This document shows positions 44,186-56,685 of a stretch of DNA of 64,000 nt, in pieces. The position numbers were made by a program, and so were the translations under genes. Every line of letters starts with the position of its first letter. The stretch's first letter is position 1. Under the pieces are notes generated by a model, which searched no databases, was not told where the DNA came from, and saw only the letters and a list, made by a program, of their open reading frames with translations. Source of the stretch: Cyrtodaria siliqua (taxonomy: Eukaryota; Mollusca; Bivalvia; Adapedonta; Hiatellidae); contig JAWPHD010011525.1 of the NCBI GenBank assembly GCA_037043455.1, forward strand, positions 1 through 64,000, written 5' to 3'.

Positions 44186-44762
44186 CTCTCCCCACGTATG
44201 GCAAACTTGATGTTATTTACTGTTAACTTGTTTTCTTTCTTTTTTTAATCTTTGTTGTCCATTATCATCAACTTCAATTTTTTTTTTTTTATCTTTTGAC
44301 GACCCGTTTAATCTCCTCGTCAATAGGTGAAGCAAGGGTCGGGGAGGACCATCCCTTGCCACACCTTACAATATTTTACAGCATGTAATATTCATTTACT
44401 AAACACATGCATATATATTTACAATTCAGCATCATAAAATGATATAAGAGTAATACAGAATAGATGAATAGATACATGTATTAGATGGCTGAGGCAGGGG
44501 AGATGTTAAAAAAGAAGGAGAGAAAAACTCTTTAAACTACATTTTGATTGCCGTCCACAAGTTCATCTAATTATAAAGTTGTATAAATTACTGTTTAATA
44601 AACAATATTTATATAGTTAATATATACATGTATATACATACATACACATACACACACACATAAATATATATATATACATATATACATATATATACACAAC
44701 TGTCAGTGTCTTGGTTCATTGTAAGAATTCATAGGGGTGGATGGATAAAAAGGTATGCTAGA

Positions 44763-46143
44763 TTAATTTAAAATGGTTTTAAAATTGCTCCATGTATTTT
44801 CAAAACTTTCTAGTTGATTGTTTCTGATTGCGATTTGTTTATGCGTTTCGTATAAATAACGAAGTATGTATATCATTGGAGTAACAGAGAGCATTGTTTT
44901 CAGTCGTTTTGAAGAAAATATGTAATATTTAATTTCTAAGATAATTTGTAGCTCTACAGTTGATTGTTCTTTACCTATGTTAAAAATAAATGCATGCTCT
45001 GATAGCTTCAGATTTATATTTTTGATAAGAAGAGTGTCTTTATCTGTGTTAAAAAGGTCTGAGTTGAAGGGCAGGTCCACAAAATATGAATAATAGTCTC
45101 GTCCTGGTGGCAGTAGTGACAATAAGGGTTTTCTGCTTTTTTTATATTGTGCAGATAATGCTGTGTTGAAAGAAGCCGATGATTAATCCTTGTTTGAAAC
45201 CATTGTAGTATTGTGCTAGATGTTATTTAGAAAGGGGACGAATAAATGTTTTTCCATGCTTCTGTATTAATATCATAAATCTGTTCCCATTTAACTTTTG
45301 ATGTTGGACTTTCATTATTTCTGTTAAGAATAAAGTACATATCAGTGCAACCTTTCTTGTTTTTGATGAGTGGTTTAATATTCGCAGGTAGAATTAGGTT
45401 TTCTATTTTTTAATTGTAAAATTTTGTAACCTTTTCTTAAATGTTTTAATGGCAGCTACTACGCCTTCATAAATTAGAAAATTTGTTTTAATACAAGTAT
45501 TTTCTTCAAGCTCAGTTAAAGAGTAAAAATCACCATTTTCCTTGATAAGGTCATTTATAAACCTAATGCCATTCCTATACCATATTTTATTAAAGAAAGA
45601 CTTAGAGCCAATCAGAATATTATTATTATAGAATAGTGGGGTTGACCCAAATTCTTCTGGTGAGTTAGGTATACTATACTGAATAAATTTACTATATGAA
45701 TTTAGCACATCAATCCAAAAACTGTTTTTCATTTTTTTTATTAATGTGTCACAGTAATGTTTACCGAAAGATGTTAATTTGTTAATGTGTATTAGGTTTT
45801 CAACAAGCTGCTTCCAAGTCCACTCCTTAGTTATGAGTCTTCCTAACCAGGTTGATTTAAGACTAAGTATGAAAGCTTTCCGATTTATCATTTTGATACC
45901 GCCCTCAGAATATTGTTAAACTATAACTGTTTTTTTAATTTTTGCAGGCCCTTCCCATAAAAAATCATAAAATACGTTATTAATTTTTGCAATTATGTTT
46001 TCATTTGGGTTTGGAAGAGATATAAATGTATGATTTAAAATAGGAAGTAACAGTGTTTTTATAACCGTGATTTTACCAAGTGGCGTTAAATATCTTCGCT
46101 TCCATATCTTTACTGTATTTTGGATTTTTAAAAATCTTATCAT
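44763..46143 (-). pseudogene. LINE ORF2 C-terminal region
   Basis: Three frames: 45916-46143 (IWKRRYLTPLGKITVIKTLLLP, FYDFLWEGPAKIKK), 45403-45891 (INRKAFILSLKSTWLGRLI) and 44763-45122. These match the region after the RT in L1/Tx1 ORF2. A C-terminal Cys/His-rich stretch lies just upstream of 45122 in an overlapping frame (CHYCHQDE-like). Interrupted by stops and frameshifts; 45125-45400 has no open frame. Confidence 0.8.
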
Positions 46144-46191
46144 TATAGTTTAATTCTATCATTTTACCTAAGTTGACATTAAAATGTATTC

Positions 46192-47350
46192 CTAGTAGCT
46201 TAATTTTTTTTTCTTCCCTATCCATACCACTTGTGTTTTGTCAAAATTTAAGTTTAGACCAGAATATTTAGAATATTTATGTAGTTCTGATAGTGTTTCA
46301 TTCAGGGATGTATCAGATCCATCCAAAAGGACAGATGTTTCATCTGCATAATGCGAAAGTTTAATTTCTACATTCTCTATAGTAATACCTTTAATTTTAT
46401 TATTATTTCTTATCCTAATCGCCAGTATTTCAGAACACAAAATAAAAATATAAGGTGATAAGGGGTCCCTCTGGCGGCAGCCCCTTCCGATGTTGAAAAA
46501 CGATGACAGGTTTCCCCCTTGATTAACAGCCAATTTGGCATTTTTATATAAAACCTTTATCCATGATATAAAACGTTATCCAAAGTTGAAAAAATTAAGT
46601 ACTTTAAATATAAAGGCCCAAGATAGAGAGTCGAAAGCTTTTTCAAAGTCAATCAAGAGAATTAAACCCGACAGATTATTTTCTTCTGCGAATTGCATAA
46701 CATCATATATAAGTCTGGCATTTTCTCCTTAGAATATTCCTGAGATAAAACCGGATTGACTTTATTTATCAGCTTAATAAGTGTTGATTTAATTCTATTT
46801 GCAATAGATCCTGAGGCAATTTTATATATACAATTAAGAAGGGAGATTGGCCTATAGTTTTTTACATGCAGTCTTGATTTATTTTCTTTTGGTATAACAG
46901 TTATTATTCCTTCTATTTGAGTTAATGATAGTTCTCCCTTAATGAATCCATAATTTAAACATCGTACTATAAAATGTCCTATTGTCGCCAAAATACTTTA
47001 AAGAAATCGGCACCGAAACCATCTGAACCTGGGCTACGGTTATTTTTCATTTTTTTAAGTGTTGCAAAGGCTTCTTCAATAGATATAAGGCTTTCAAGAT
47101 TAATTGATTCACTTTCTGTAAGTTTTGGTATATCGAATTCTTTCAAATCCTCTTCTAAATTTACGTTTTCTAGTTCATTGTCTTTGCTAGTATAAAGTTG
47201 TTCGTAATAAGTTTTAGTCTCATTTAAAATTTCATGTTGATCTGTTATGATTTCTCCATTTTCTTTTTCTATTTTGGGAATTATCTTTGAAGAGCAATTA
47301 TGGGATTCTAAATTGCTAAAAAATGAGGTTGGTTTTTTCATCGTTCTCAA
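46192..47350 (-). pseudogene. LINE ORF2 reverse transcriptase
   Basis: Three frames carry RT motifs in order: NNRSPGSDGFGADFF (46979-47350), IPKENKSRLHVKNYRPISLLN (46662-46991), then GCRQRDPLSPYIF and SHYADETSVLLDG (46192-46533). The catalytic box reads YADE rather than YADD, and the conserved Gly of RQGDP is Arg, so catalysis is doubtful even aside from the frame breaks. The segment between 46533 and 46662 is out of frame. Confidence 0.85.
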
Positions 47351-47411
47351 TAATATTTGCTCTTGATCTGATTAGATAGCTATTCATTTTTTGTTTTCTT
47401 AATATTCTTTA

Positions 47412-47789
47412 TTAATTTTTATATGTTTCAAATGTTTCTAAATTATTTAAAGACAGGTTATTTTCTAATGTTTCTATCTCAGCAATCAATTCTTTTTCTC
47501 TTTTATCTGTCATTTCTTTCTTGTAACTAGAATACGATATCGATTTACCCCGTAATTCTATGAGTAGTGTTTCGAGAAATAGTTGATAATGAATTAATTG
47601 TAATTCATTATTGGGGATATTATGAATGTTCTCCATATTGTAAATTGGGACTGCATGCTGTAGTTTAATGTCCTGAATTTGTTTATTGATTACGTTTAAA
47701 TATTCAATATCACTAAGAAGAGAATTATTATGTTTCCAAAGGGGTTTACCGGGTATAAATTGAGTGAAATTCAATTTTCGAACTATCAT
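47412..47789 (-). pseudogene. LINE ORF2 linker between endonuclease and RT
   Basis: 125 codons (NFTQFIPGKPLWKHNNSLLSD... IETLENNLSLNNLETFETY), predicted mostly helical, in the position of the L1/Tx1 linker. The W-x-HNNSLL element is typical of this family. Confidence 0.75.
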
Positions 47790-47804
47790 TGAATGGTCTG
47801 AGCG

Positions 47805-48476
47805 TTAACTGGATTCAATGATACAACTTTTTTGTGAAGAAAACATATTTTCTGAAACTAGAAAAAAGTCGAGTCTGGCTTGTTTTAAAGGAGTTTTTTG
47901 TCTCCAAGTATACCGTTTTAGATGTGTGTGTAATTCTCTGAAAGGATCAATGAGGTTATATTCACATTTAATATCTAAAACCCGTTCTCGTGCCTTTTTG
48001 TTATATACGCTTTTGTAATTAGAGTAATCTAGGATTGGATCTTGAACGAAATTAAAGTCTCCACACATGATTAGGGTACTGTTTTTAAATTGTTCATATT
48101 TCGACAAAATAGTATCATAAAAACTGGGGGAATCATTATTTGGGCCATATAGATGGATAAGTGTAAAACGATTATTTTCAACTGTCAAATCAGCTACAAG
48201 AAAATTACCTTCCTTATCTGTTATGTGAGAATGTACTTTATAATCTAAGTGTTTGTTAAAAAGTATCGCCACGCCTCTTGCGTTTGCAGTTCCTGAACTA
48301 AAAAATCAATCATTCCCCCACTGTGTACGAATAAAATGTTCAGTTGCTGTATTAGAGTGAATATCCTGAAGGCAATATAATTGACCATTTTTACTTTTTG
48401 GGTAGTTAAAAACACCAATACGTTTTTCGACTGCACCAAGACCCTGATAATTAACTGACAATATGTTTATACTAGT
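47805..48476 (-). pseudogene. LINE ORF2 apurinic-type endonuclease
   Basis: It starts MTSINILSVNYQGLG (48476) with CLQDIHSN, breaks near 48300, then runs 48272-47805 with VADLTVENNRFTLIHLYGPN, MCGDFNFVQD and KQARLDFFLVS. These match the N-terminal catalytic endonuclease of L1/Tx1 LINEs, which nicks target DNA. At least one frameshift or stop splits it. Confidence 0.85.
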
Positions 48477-48847
48477 CATAAGTGTTGATGAAAAAAGATG
48501 GGGACCGGAATGAGACAGCAATCAGCAGTTGTAAAAAAGAGAAGTGCAACATTAACAAAACAGTATGCATTCTGTGAAAAAGAGTTCTTTAAAAAATATA
48601 TTTTTAACGTAAACTAAATAATTATACTCTATTGTGTTTTTTTTGGTAATAATGGTAGTAATACCTTATTAGTATATATTTAGTAGCTAACTCCAAAGTA
48701 TGTCATGCACTATAGTATATGTCAGGAAGCAACACATATAAGTAGGCATATTACATAAAGGGAGTATTGCATCTAAGTGTCTCATAAAACGTTACACAAA
48801 ACATATTAGTAAATATAACTCAGGCAAAATTGCATTTTTAAGATAAT

Positions 48848-51800
48848 ATTATTTCAGGTAGCAAAGCATATAAAGAATTATATTTCAGTATCAAAGCATG
48901 TAAAGTATTATATTTCAGGTATCAAAGCATGTAAAGTATGTATATTTCAGGTAGCAAAGCATTAAAATATTATATTTCAGGTATCAAAGCATGTAAGGCA
49001 TGTATATTTCAGGTAGCAAACCATATAAAGTATTATATTTCAGGTATCAAAGCATGTAAAGTATTATATTTCAGGTATCCCAGCATATAAAGTATTATAT
49101 TTCAGGTATCAAAGCAAGTAGAGCATGTATATTTCATGTAGCAAAGCATATAAAGTATTATATTTCAGGTATCAAAGCATGTAAAGTATTATATTTCAGG
49201 TATCAAATCATGTAAAGTATGTATATTTCAGGTAGCAAAGCATATACTGTATTATATTTCAGGTATCAAAGCATGTAAAGCATGTATATTTCAGGTAGCA
49301 AAACATATAAAGTATTATATTTCAGGTATCAAAGCATTTTAAGTATTATATTTCAGGTATCAGAGCATATAAAGTATTATATTTCAGGTATCAAAGCATT
49401 TTAAGTATTATATTTCAGGTATCAGAGCATATAAAGTATTATATTTCAGTATCAAAGCATGTAAAGTATTATATTTCAGGTATCAAAGCATGTAAAGTAT
49501 GTATATTTCAGGTAGCAAAGCATTAAAATATTATATTTCAGGTATCAAAGCATGTAAGGCATGTATATTTCAGGTAGCAAACCATATAAAGTATTATATT
49601 TCAGGTATCAAAGCATGTAAAGTACTATATTTCAGGTATCCGAGCATATAAAGTATTATATTTCAGGTATCAAAGCAAGTAGAGCATGTATATTTCAGGT
49701 AGAAAAGCATATAAAGTATTATATTTCAGGTATCAAAGCATGTAAAGTATTATATTTCAGGTATCAAATCATGTAAAGTATGTATATTTCAGGTAGCAAA
49801 GCATATACTTTATTATATTTCAGGTATCAAAGCATGTAAAGCATGTTTATTTCAGGTAGCAAAACATATAAAGTATTATATTTCAGGTATCAAAGCATGT
49901 AAAGTATTATATTTCAGGTATCAGAGCATATAAAGTATTATATTTCAGTATCAAAGCATGTAAAGTATTATATTTCAGGTATCAAAGCATGTAAAGTATG
50001 TATATTTCAGGTAGCAAAGCATTAAAATATTATATTTCAGGTATCAAAGCATGTAAGGCATGTATATTTCAGGCAGCAAACCATATAAAGTATTATATTT
50101 CAGGTATCAAAGCAAGTAGAGCATGTATATTTCAGGAAGCAAAGCATATAAAGTATTATATTTCAGGTATCAAAGCATGTAAAGTATTATATTTCAGGTA
50201 TCAAATCATGTAAAGTATGTATATTTCAGGTAGCAAAGCATATACTGTATTATATTTCAGGTATCAAAGCATGTAAAGCATGTATATTTCAGGTAGCAAA
50301 ACATATAAAGTATTATATTTCAGGTATCAAAACATGTAAAGTATTATATTTCAGGTATCAGAGCATATAAAGTATTATATTGCAGGTATCAAAGCATGTA
50401 GAGCATGTCTATTTCAGGTAGCAAAGCATATAAAGTATTATATTTCAGGTAGCAAAGCATATAAAATATTATATTTCAGGTATAAAAGCATGTAAAGTAT
50501 GTATATGTCAGGTAGCAAAGCATGTAAAGTATTATATTTCAGGTATCAAAGCATGTAAAGTATTATATTTCAGGTATCCGAGCATATAAAGTATTATATT
50601 TGAGGTATCAAAGCAAGTAGAGCATGTATATTTCAGGTAGCAAAGCATATAAAGTATTATATTTCAGGTATCAAAGCATGTAAAGTATTATAATTCAGGT
50701 ATCAAATCATGTAAAGTATGTATGTTTCAGGTAGCAAAGCATATACTGTATTATATTTCAGGTATCAAAGCATGTAAAGCATGTATATTTCAGGTAGCAA
50801 AACATATAATGTATTACATTTCAGGTATCAAAGCATGTAAAGTATTATATTTCAGGTATCAGAGCATAAAAAGTATTATATTTCAGTATCAAAGCATGTA
50901 AAGTATTATATTTCAGGTATCAAAGCATGTAAAGTATGTATATTTCAGGTAGCAAAGCATTAAAATATTATATTTCAGGTATCAAAGCATGTAAGGCATG
51001 TATATTTCAGGTAGCAAACAATATAAAGTATTATATTTCAAGGAATCAAAGCATGTAAAGTATTATATTTCAGGTATCCGAGCATATAAAGTATTATATT
51101 ATAGGTATCAAAGCAAGTAGAGCATGTATATTTCAGGTAGCAAAGCATATAAAGTATTATATTTCAGGTATCAAAGCATGTAAAGTATTATATTTCTGTT
51201 ATCAAATCATGTAAAGTATGTATATTTCAGGTAGCAAAGCATATACTGTATTATATTTCAGGTATCAAAGCATGTAAAGCATGTATATTTCAGGTAGCAA
51301 AACATATAAAGTATTATATTTCAGGTATCAAAGCATGTAAAGTATTATATTTCAGGTATCAGAGCATATAAAGTATTATATTTCAGTATCAAAGCATGTA
51401 AAGTATTATATTTCAGGTATCAAAGCATGTAAAGTATGTATATTTCAGGTAGCAAAGCATTAAAATATTATATTTCAGGTATCAAAGCATGTAAGGCATA
51501 TTTATTTCAGGTAGCAAACCATATAAAGTATTATATTTCAGGTATCAAAGCAAGTAGAGCATGTATGTTTCAGGTAGCAAAGCATATAAAGTATTATATT
51601 TCAGGTATCAAAGCATGTAAAGTATTATATTTCAGGTATCAAATCATGTAAAGTATGTATATTTCAGGTAGCAAAGCATATACTGTATTATATTTCAGGT
51701 ATCAAAGCATGTAAAGCATGTATATTTCAGGTAGCAAAACATATAAAGTATTATATTTCAGGTATCAAAGCATGTAAAGTATTATATTTCAGGTATCAGA

Positions 51801-52240
51801 GCATATAAAGTATTATATTGCAGGTATCAAAGCATGTAGAGCATGTCTATTTCAGGTAGCAAAGCATATAAAGTATTATATTTCAGGTAGCAAAGCATAT
51901 AAAATATTATATTTCAGGTATAAAAGCATGTAAAGTATGTATATTTCAGGTAGCAAAGCATGTAAAGTATTATATTTCAGGTATCAAAACATGCATGTAA
52001 AGTATGTATATTTCAGGCAGCAAATTATATGAAGTATTATATTTAAGGTATCAAAGCAAGTAAAGTTTTATATGAAGTATTATATCTCAAGTAGCAAGGC
52101 ATATAAACTATTTATATCTCAAGTAGCAGAGCTTGTAAAGTATTATATCTCAGGTAGCAAAGCATAAAAGGATGTATATTTCAGGCAGCAAATCCTATAA
52201 AGTATTATATCTAATTAGTAATTCATATAAAAAAATTTTC
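48848..52240. repeat. 31-bp satellite with about 500-bp higher-order repeat
   Basis: The monomer is about 31 bp: TATTTCAGGTATCAAAGCAT plus GTAAAGTATTA, with subtypes (GGTAGCAAAGCATATAAAG, GTAAAGTATGTA). There are about 100 monomers. A private variant lacking one G (TATTTCAGTATCAAAGC) recurs at 48881, 49442, 49941, 50879 and 51379, intervals 561, 499, 938 and 500, so 16-monomer blocks repeat as units. From about 52040 the monomers diverge. The 71-residue frames are by-products. Confidence 0.95.
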
Positions 52241-53235
52241 TTTCAGGTAGCAATCATATAAAGTATTTTATTTCGGGTAGTTAAGCATAGATACTATTCT
52301 GTCTCAGGTAAAAAGGCTTATGAAGTATTATATCATGTACTATAACGTTTGAATATCACAGGTAGCCATATGCAGTATTATATCTTAGGTAGCAAACAAT
52401 CTAAAACATTATATTACAGGTTGCAAAATGTAAAAAGTATGTATATATCTCAGGTAGCAAAGCATATAAAGTATTAGATCTTAGGCAGGGAAGCACACAA
52501 TGTAAGTAGATCTCGGGCGCCAAAACTTATAAAGTATATATATATCTCCAGTAGGAACCACTGAAGGTATGTATATCTCGGACAGTGAACACATTTAGTA
52601 TGTATATCTCGGACAGTGAACACATTAAGTACGTATGTCTATGGCAGCGAATACATTAAGGATGTATATCTCGCACAGTGAATACATTAAGTATGTATAT
52701 CTCAGACAGTGAACACATTAAGTATGTATATCTCGCACAGTGAACACATTAAGTATGTATATATCGGACAGCGAACACATTAAGTATGTATATCTCGGAC
52801 AGTGAACACAATAAGTATGTACATCTCTCACAGTGAACACATTAATTATGTATATCTCGCACAGTGGACACACCAAGTATGTATATCTCGGGCAGTGAGC
52901 ACATTAAGTATGTATACCTCGGGCTGTGAACACATTAAGTATGTATATCTCGCACAGTAAACACATTAAGCATGTATATCTCGGACAGTGAACACATTAA
53001 GTATGTATATCTCGCACAGTGATCACATTAAGTATGTATATCTCGGACAGTGAACACATTAAGTATATTTATCTCGCACAGTGAACACACTAAGTATGTA
53101 TATCTCGGGCAGTGAGCACATTAAGTATGTATATCTCGGGCAGTGAACACATTAAGTATGTATATCTCGGACAGTGAACACATTAAGTATGTATATCTCG
53201 GACAGTGAACACATTAAATATGTATATCTCGAACT
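52241..53235. repeat. Second 31-bp satellite, related to the first
   Basis: After a diverged transition (52241-52560) the unit becomes ATGTATATCTCGGACAGTGA plus ACACATTAAGT, 31 bp, about 22 copies. Variants include CGCACAGTG and CGGGCAGTG. Aligned with the first satellite it shares AAGTATGTATATNTC and the exact period. Confidence 0.93.
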
Positions 53236-54508
53236 AAAAGCACAGTAAGCTAAGGAAGTTACTGTTATCCTGTTTTGAGACACTCCCTTTACCCTCCTCA
53301 TTTTAAAAGATAGAAAATGTGAAAATGTAAAAAAGTTAAATAATAGTTGGCTTAAATAGTCATAAAATTGACCATTTTTAATACTTATCAATTTAGGACC
53401 ACAATACATTATCAAATGATCGTTTATTGTCAAGATACATTTATATAAATTTCACACACGATTTTTATCGCTAAAGTTACCCCCCTTGACCTAAAAAACT
53501 CCATTTATATTGTGAACGCAGCAGACTTGAGCTGTTGTTTACATTAGTTTCCAGGTAAATTATGGTATTCAAAACCGTTACACGATGAATAAATTGAATG
53601 GTTATGAACTTAGAATTTCAGTTGTATGTTGGCTCTTGAAGGAAGGTGATAAATACTCGCTGTAGACTTGCATTTACCTATTGCCTTACGCTCGCAAATA
53701 TACAGCTGAAACTATTTCCGTCATTTACGGAAATTGATGCGGCTGTTCGGGGTCGGCAGAAATATGTCCGGAACAGCCTCGTCCATTTGCGTTAGTGCTA
53801 ATACGGGTTACCGCAATGTCGATTGTTGTAAATGTTTCTACACCTCTTTATATATTATTCTTTGCAGTTTTTGTATTTGTATTATGCTATATACATATTC
53901 ACGACAATAGACTACTTGTTTACGATAATAGACTACTTCTTTCGTAATCGCATTAGTACTTTTTCAGATCGTCAACCTATTGAATTGATATATTGATTTA
54001 TTCATTTCTGCATGATTCTTTCATGTTCTACAATAGGAGCTCGCTTGCGCTCGCGTCGCTTCGTGACTCGAGCTGTGCTCGCTATAACAGTTGTTATGCA
54101 TGTAAATGCAAATACAGTCAACACTCTCTACATAATGGCGACTGTCCAAGATGGCCTAGGGCGAGCGTGTCCCTAATATGCGGAAATTCATATTTTGAAT
54201 ATATAAGAGGTTAAGGTTCATTCATTCCCAATCAGATCACTCGAAACTGACGTATACATGCACATGACATAAAAAACATGGACTGACCTGACTAACATAT
54301 ACAAACAATGGACAAATACCAGACACTTATTATATTGGATTGAACAGGAGGGCCACAACATATAGGGAAAATATAGGATTTGGATATGCCAAATGGGATA
54401 TTTTGACTCTGTGACATGTGGTATATTTAGAACAAAATATCCGTCGTTGGCTAAAATTTCCATTCGTCATTTATTCCTAGTTAAATGCATAAGCATGGAT
54501 CAACCAAT
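53236..54508. other. No supported gene
   Basis: AT-rich sequence with a GC-richer patch near 54030-54100 (GAGCTCGCTTGCGCTCGCG). Short frames at 53152-53433 and 53993-54214 lack recognisable motifs. Confidence 0.55.
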
Positions 54509-55070
54509 TAAATTTAAATGGAATACAACGACAAAGCCAAACTATCTCTATTATTGAGAGTTCTAAAAAACTTGGAAAAGGGTGAAAGAATGATAAAAAT
54601 CGGATAATAAACAAAGAAGATATGGTCGTTTGAAGGATCTGTTAAAACAGATATGGAAGCCGCCATTTTAGAGCTATGACATCACAGTTCTAAATGACCA
54701 TATATGGAATATTGATAAATGTGAAAATTTACTCAATTATAGGGGAAAACATTACAGTAACTGTATGAAGAATATGTATAACTAATGGCAATAATGCTTT
54801 ATATGCCCAGTTAATGAGTTCGCATTCATTTGCAGTGATTAGCTTTGATTTAAATTATATTTATCAATATTCCATATATGGTCATTGGAACTGTGACGTC
54901 ATAGTTTTCAAAATGTCGGCTCCTATATCCATTTTAGTACAACCTTCAATTGGTTGTAACGTTTTTGTTTATCATCCGATTTTGATAATTCGTTCGCATT
55001 TTTGCAAGGTTTTTAGAGCTTTCAATAAAAGAGCTGTTTGGCTGTGTCGCTACATTCCCTTTAAATAAAT
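54509..55070. mobile_element. Foldback/MITE-like element with about 230-bp inverted arms
   Basis: The left arm 54509-54740 (AAATGGAATACAACGACAAAG, CGGATAATAAACAAAGA, TGACCATATATGGAATATTG) is inverted at about 54840-55070 with moderate divergence. The core GACCATATATGGAATATTGATAA minus its last bases is nearly identical in both. The centre is about 100 bp. No ORF of note; family unknown. Confidence 0.75.
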
Positions 55071-56056
55071 GTGTAGTACACGCCTTCTTCATCCATGTGT
55101 CAATTATGGTGATTTGTGCGAGACTGTTATTTATAGTGGAAATCGTTGTGTGCTCATTATGTTGATATTGATCAAAATGTTTATATTTAGCTTTTATATG
55201 CAAACATGATGAAATATATATCATCAATAAATATAATCTGATTTTGAACGCTGTAACATGTAAAACCAATTAATGAATAAGTAACACATGGATAGCACAG
55301 ACCAAGTTTTCGTAATTTATTATTACTATTATTATCATTTCAATAGTAGTAGTAGCAGCAGCAACAGCAACAGCAATAATGTCCGAAGTAAAAAATAATT
55401 ATGAAATGAAGTGAACAAGTTTAACGCATGTAAATGATAATTGTAAACATATACATGCATCTTAAATTTATAAGGTGAAAATGAATTAAATATGAATTAT
55501 GTAATTAAGTTTTTTGCAAGCCTTATCTAATGTGCCCGCTGTCATCGGGATTCTTCGTGCAGCAATGGACGGTGGGTCTATAAAACTTAAAATTGCACTT
55601 AAACACAAGCCTTAACACGTCGAAAAGATAATGTCCATAAGCTCAACCTGATTCAGGCCAGAGGACTTTACCTTTTAATATTCAACAATATTTGTATTGC
55701 GCAATTCATGTACTGGCGAATTTGTACATATCTTGTAAAAAAAACTTTTGATTTAATATGTTTGTCCTTATACCTGTATTATTAATTACTCATATTTATT
55801 TGTCAAATGACTGCTATCAATGTATTTAGGACTTATTTTGAACTGTTATTTAAGAATATCTACGGGCAATTATATGACCATTACTGACGATTGCAATACA
55901 GTTGGGGTTCTCATCGTCTTAAATGTTGGCCGATCCTATGTTGTGACATGGAGTCAGTTACTCCTTTTTATTTCAATCAGCCAATAACAATTAACGAAAT
56001 AAATAATACATGGTCCAATCCTAAATTTTAATTATGCATACTTTACTTTATTTTAT
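55071..56056. other. No gene seen
   Basis: AT-rich; a short trinucleotide-like AGTAGTAGCAGCAGCAACAG tract lies near 55345-55370. No coding or RNA motif was recognised. Confidence 0.55.
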
Positions 56057-56683
56057 GGAGACGTTCTTGATAAAATTTTCAATAAAGGTCAAGTTTCATC
56101 AATAAGCACTTTTCTACACTATATACAACCTTACCACATCACCTTATTAAAGACAAGCTAATTTCTCTTATTATAAAAACATTCGCTAGAGAAAATACTA
56201 CATTTTTGGCATGTAATAATATAAAAACGTTTTTTACTAACGACAGTTTAGACAATTATACTATGTGGACTTGCTATGAAGTTTGTGAAGCACTCATCTT
56301 CCTATTAGATAATATTTTCGTCAGGTATGGAACACAGTTTCTAGACAAATTGTTGGTATCCCTATGGGTACAAACTGTGCACCACTTGTCCCTGATCTTC
56401 TTTCAAATATAAAAGTAAGGACTCTTTTGCGACAAGCACTATCACAACCTGACTTCTATGGTGATGTGATTTATAAACTTCGTAAGATTTTTGGTCATGA
56501 TCACTTTCATACTATCTTTGTTAAACTTGTTAAAAAGTTTATCAAAAGAGGTTATGACCCTATCATTTTGCAACGTATTGCATGCTTGGTGGTGGACCCT
56601 TTTACAGTTCGCCAGTATGCTTTCCTCTTTAATTGTACGATGACCGGACAGACTGTGGACCCTATGATGACGCCTACCTAAAG
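56057..56683 (+). pseudogene. Family A reverse transcriptase with large internal deletion
   Basis: 56057-56400 covers STLYTTLPHHLIKDKLISL to GTNCAPLV; sequence then jumps (near 56390-56410) to LLSNIKVRTLLRQALSQPDFYGDV and runs to DPMMTPT. The YLDD box and thumb are deleted. Frames at 56206-56412 and 56364-56681 overlap. It ends tail to tail with a minus-strand family A copy at 56686. Confidence 0.8.
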
Positions 56684-56685
56684 AA

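Larger units (their letters stand above)
40528..44277. other. Intergenic; no supported protein gene
   Basis: AT-rich. Separately listed items are a hairpin short repeat (41217), a tRNA-like SINE head (42418) and an inverted repeat (44078). Short frames at 42858-43049 and 43691-44036 have no recognisable domain; the second overlaps a palindromic GAAATATCTCCCAGTGGGAG stretch and is probably repeat-derived. Confidence 0.55.
44278..48530 (-). mobile_element. L1/Tx1-like non-LTR retrotransposon (LINE), decayed
   Basis: Minus-strand order is APE-type endonuclease, RT, connection region, C-terminal domain, 3' UTR, then a poly(A) of 13 (T run 44278-44290). There is no ORF1, so it is probably 5'-truncated near 48530. 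The 3' UTR (44291-44760) contains CA/TA-rich microsatellite sequence (44630-44700). No target duplication was found by eye. Coding is broken into at least eight frames. Confidence 0.88.

Noticed and set aside
48848..53235. CRISPR-like array because of 31-bp periodic repeats
   Set aside because: No constant repeat with unique spacers: the whole unit repeats. The organism is a eukaryote, and no cas genes are present.
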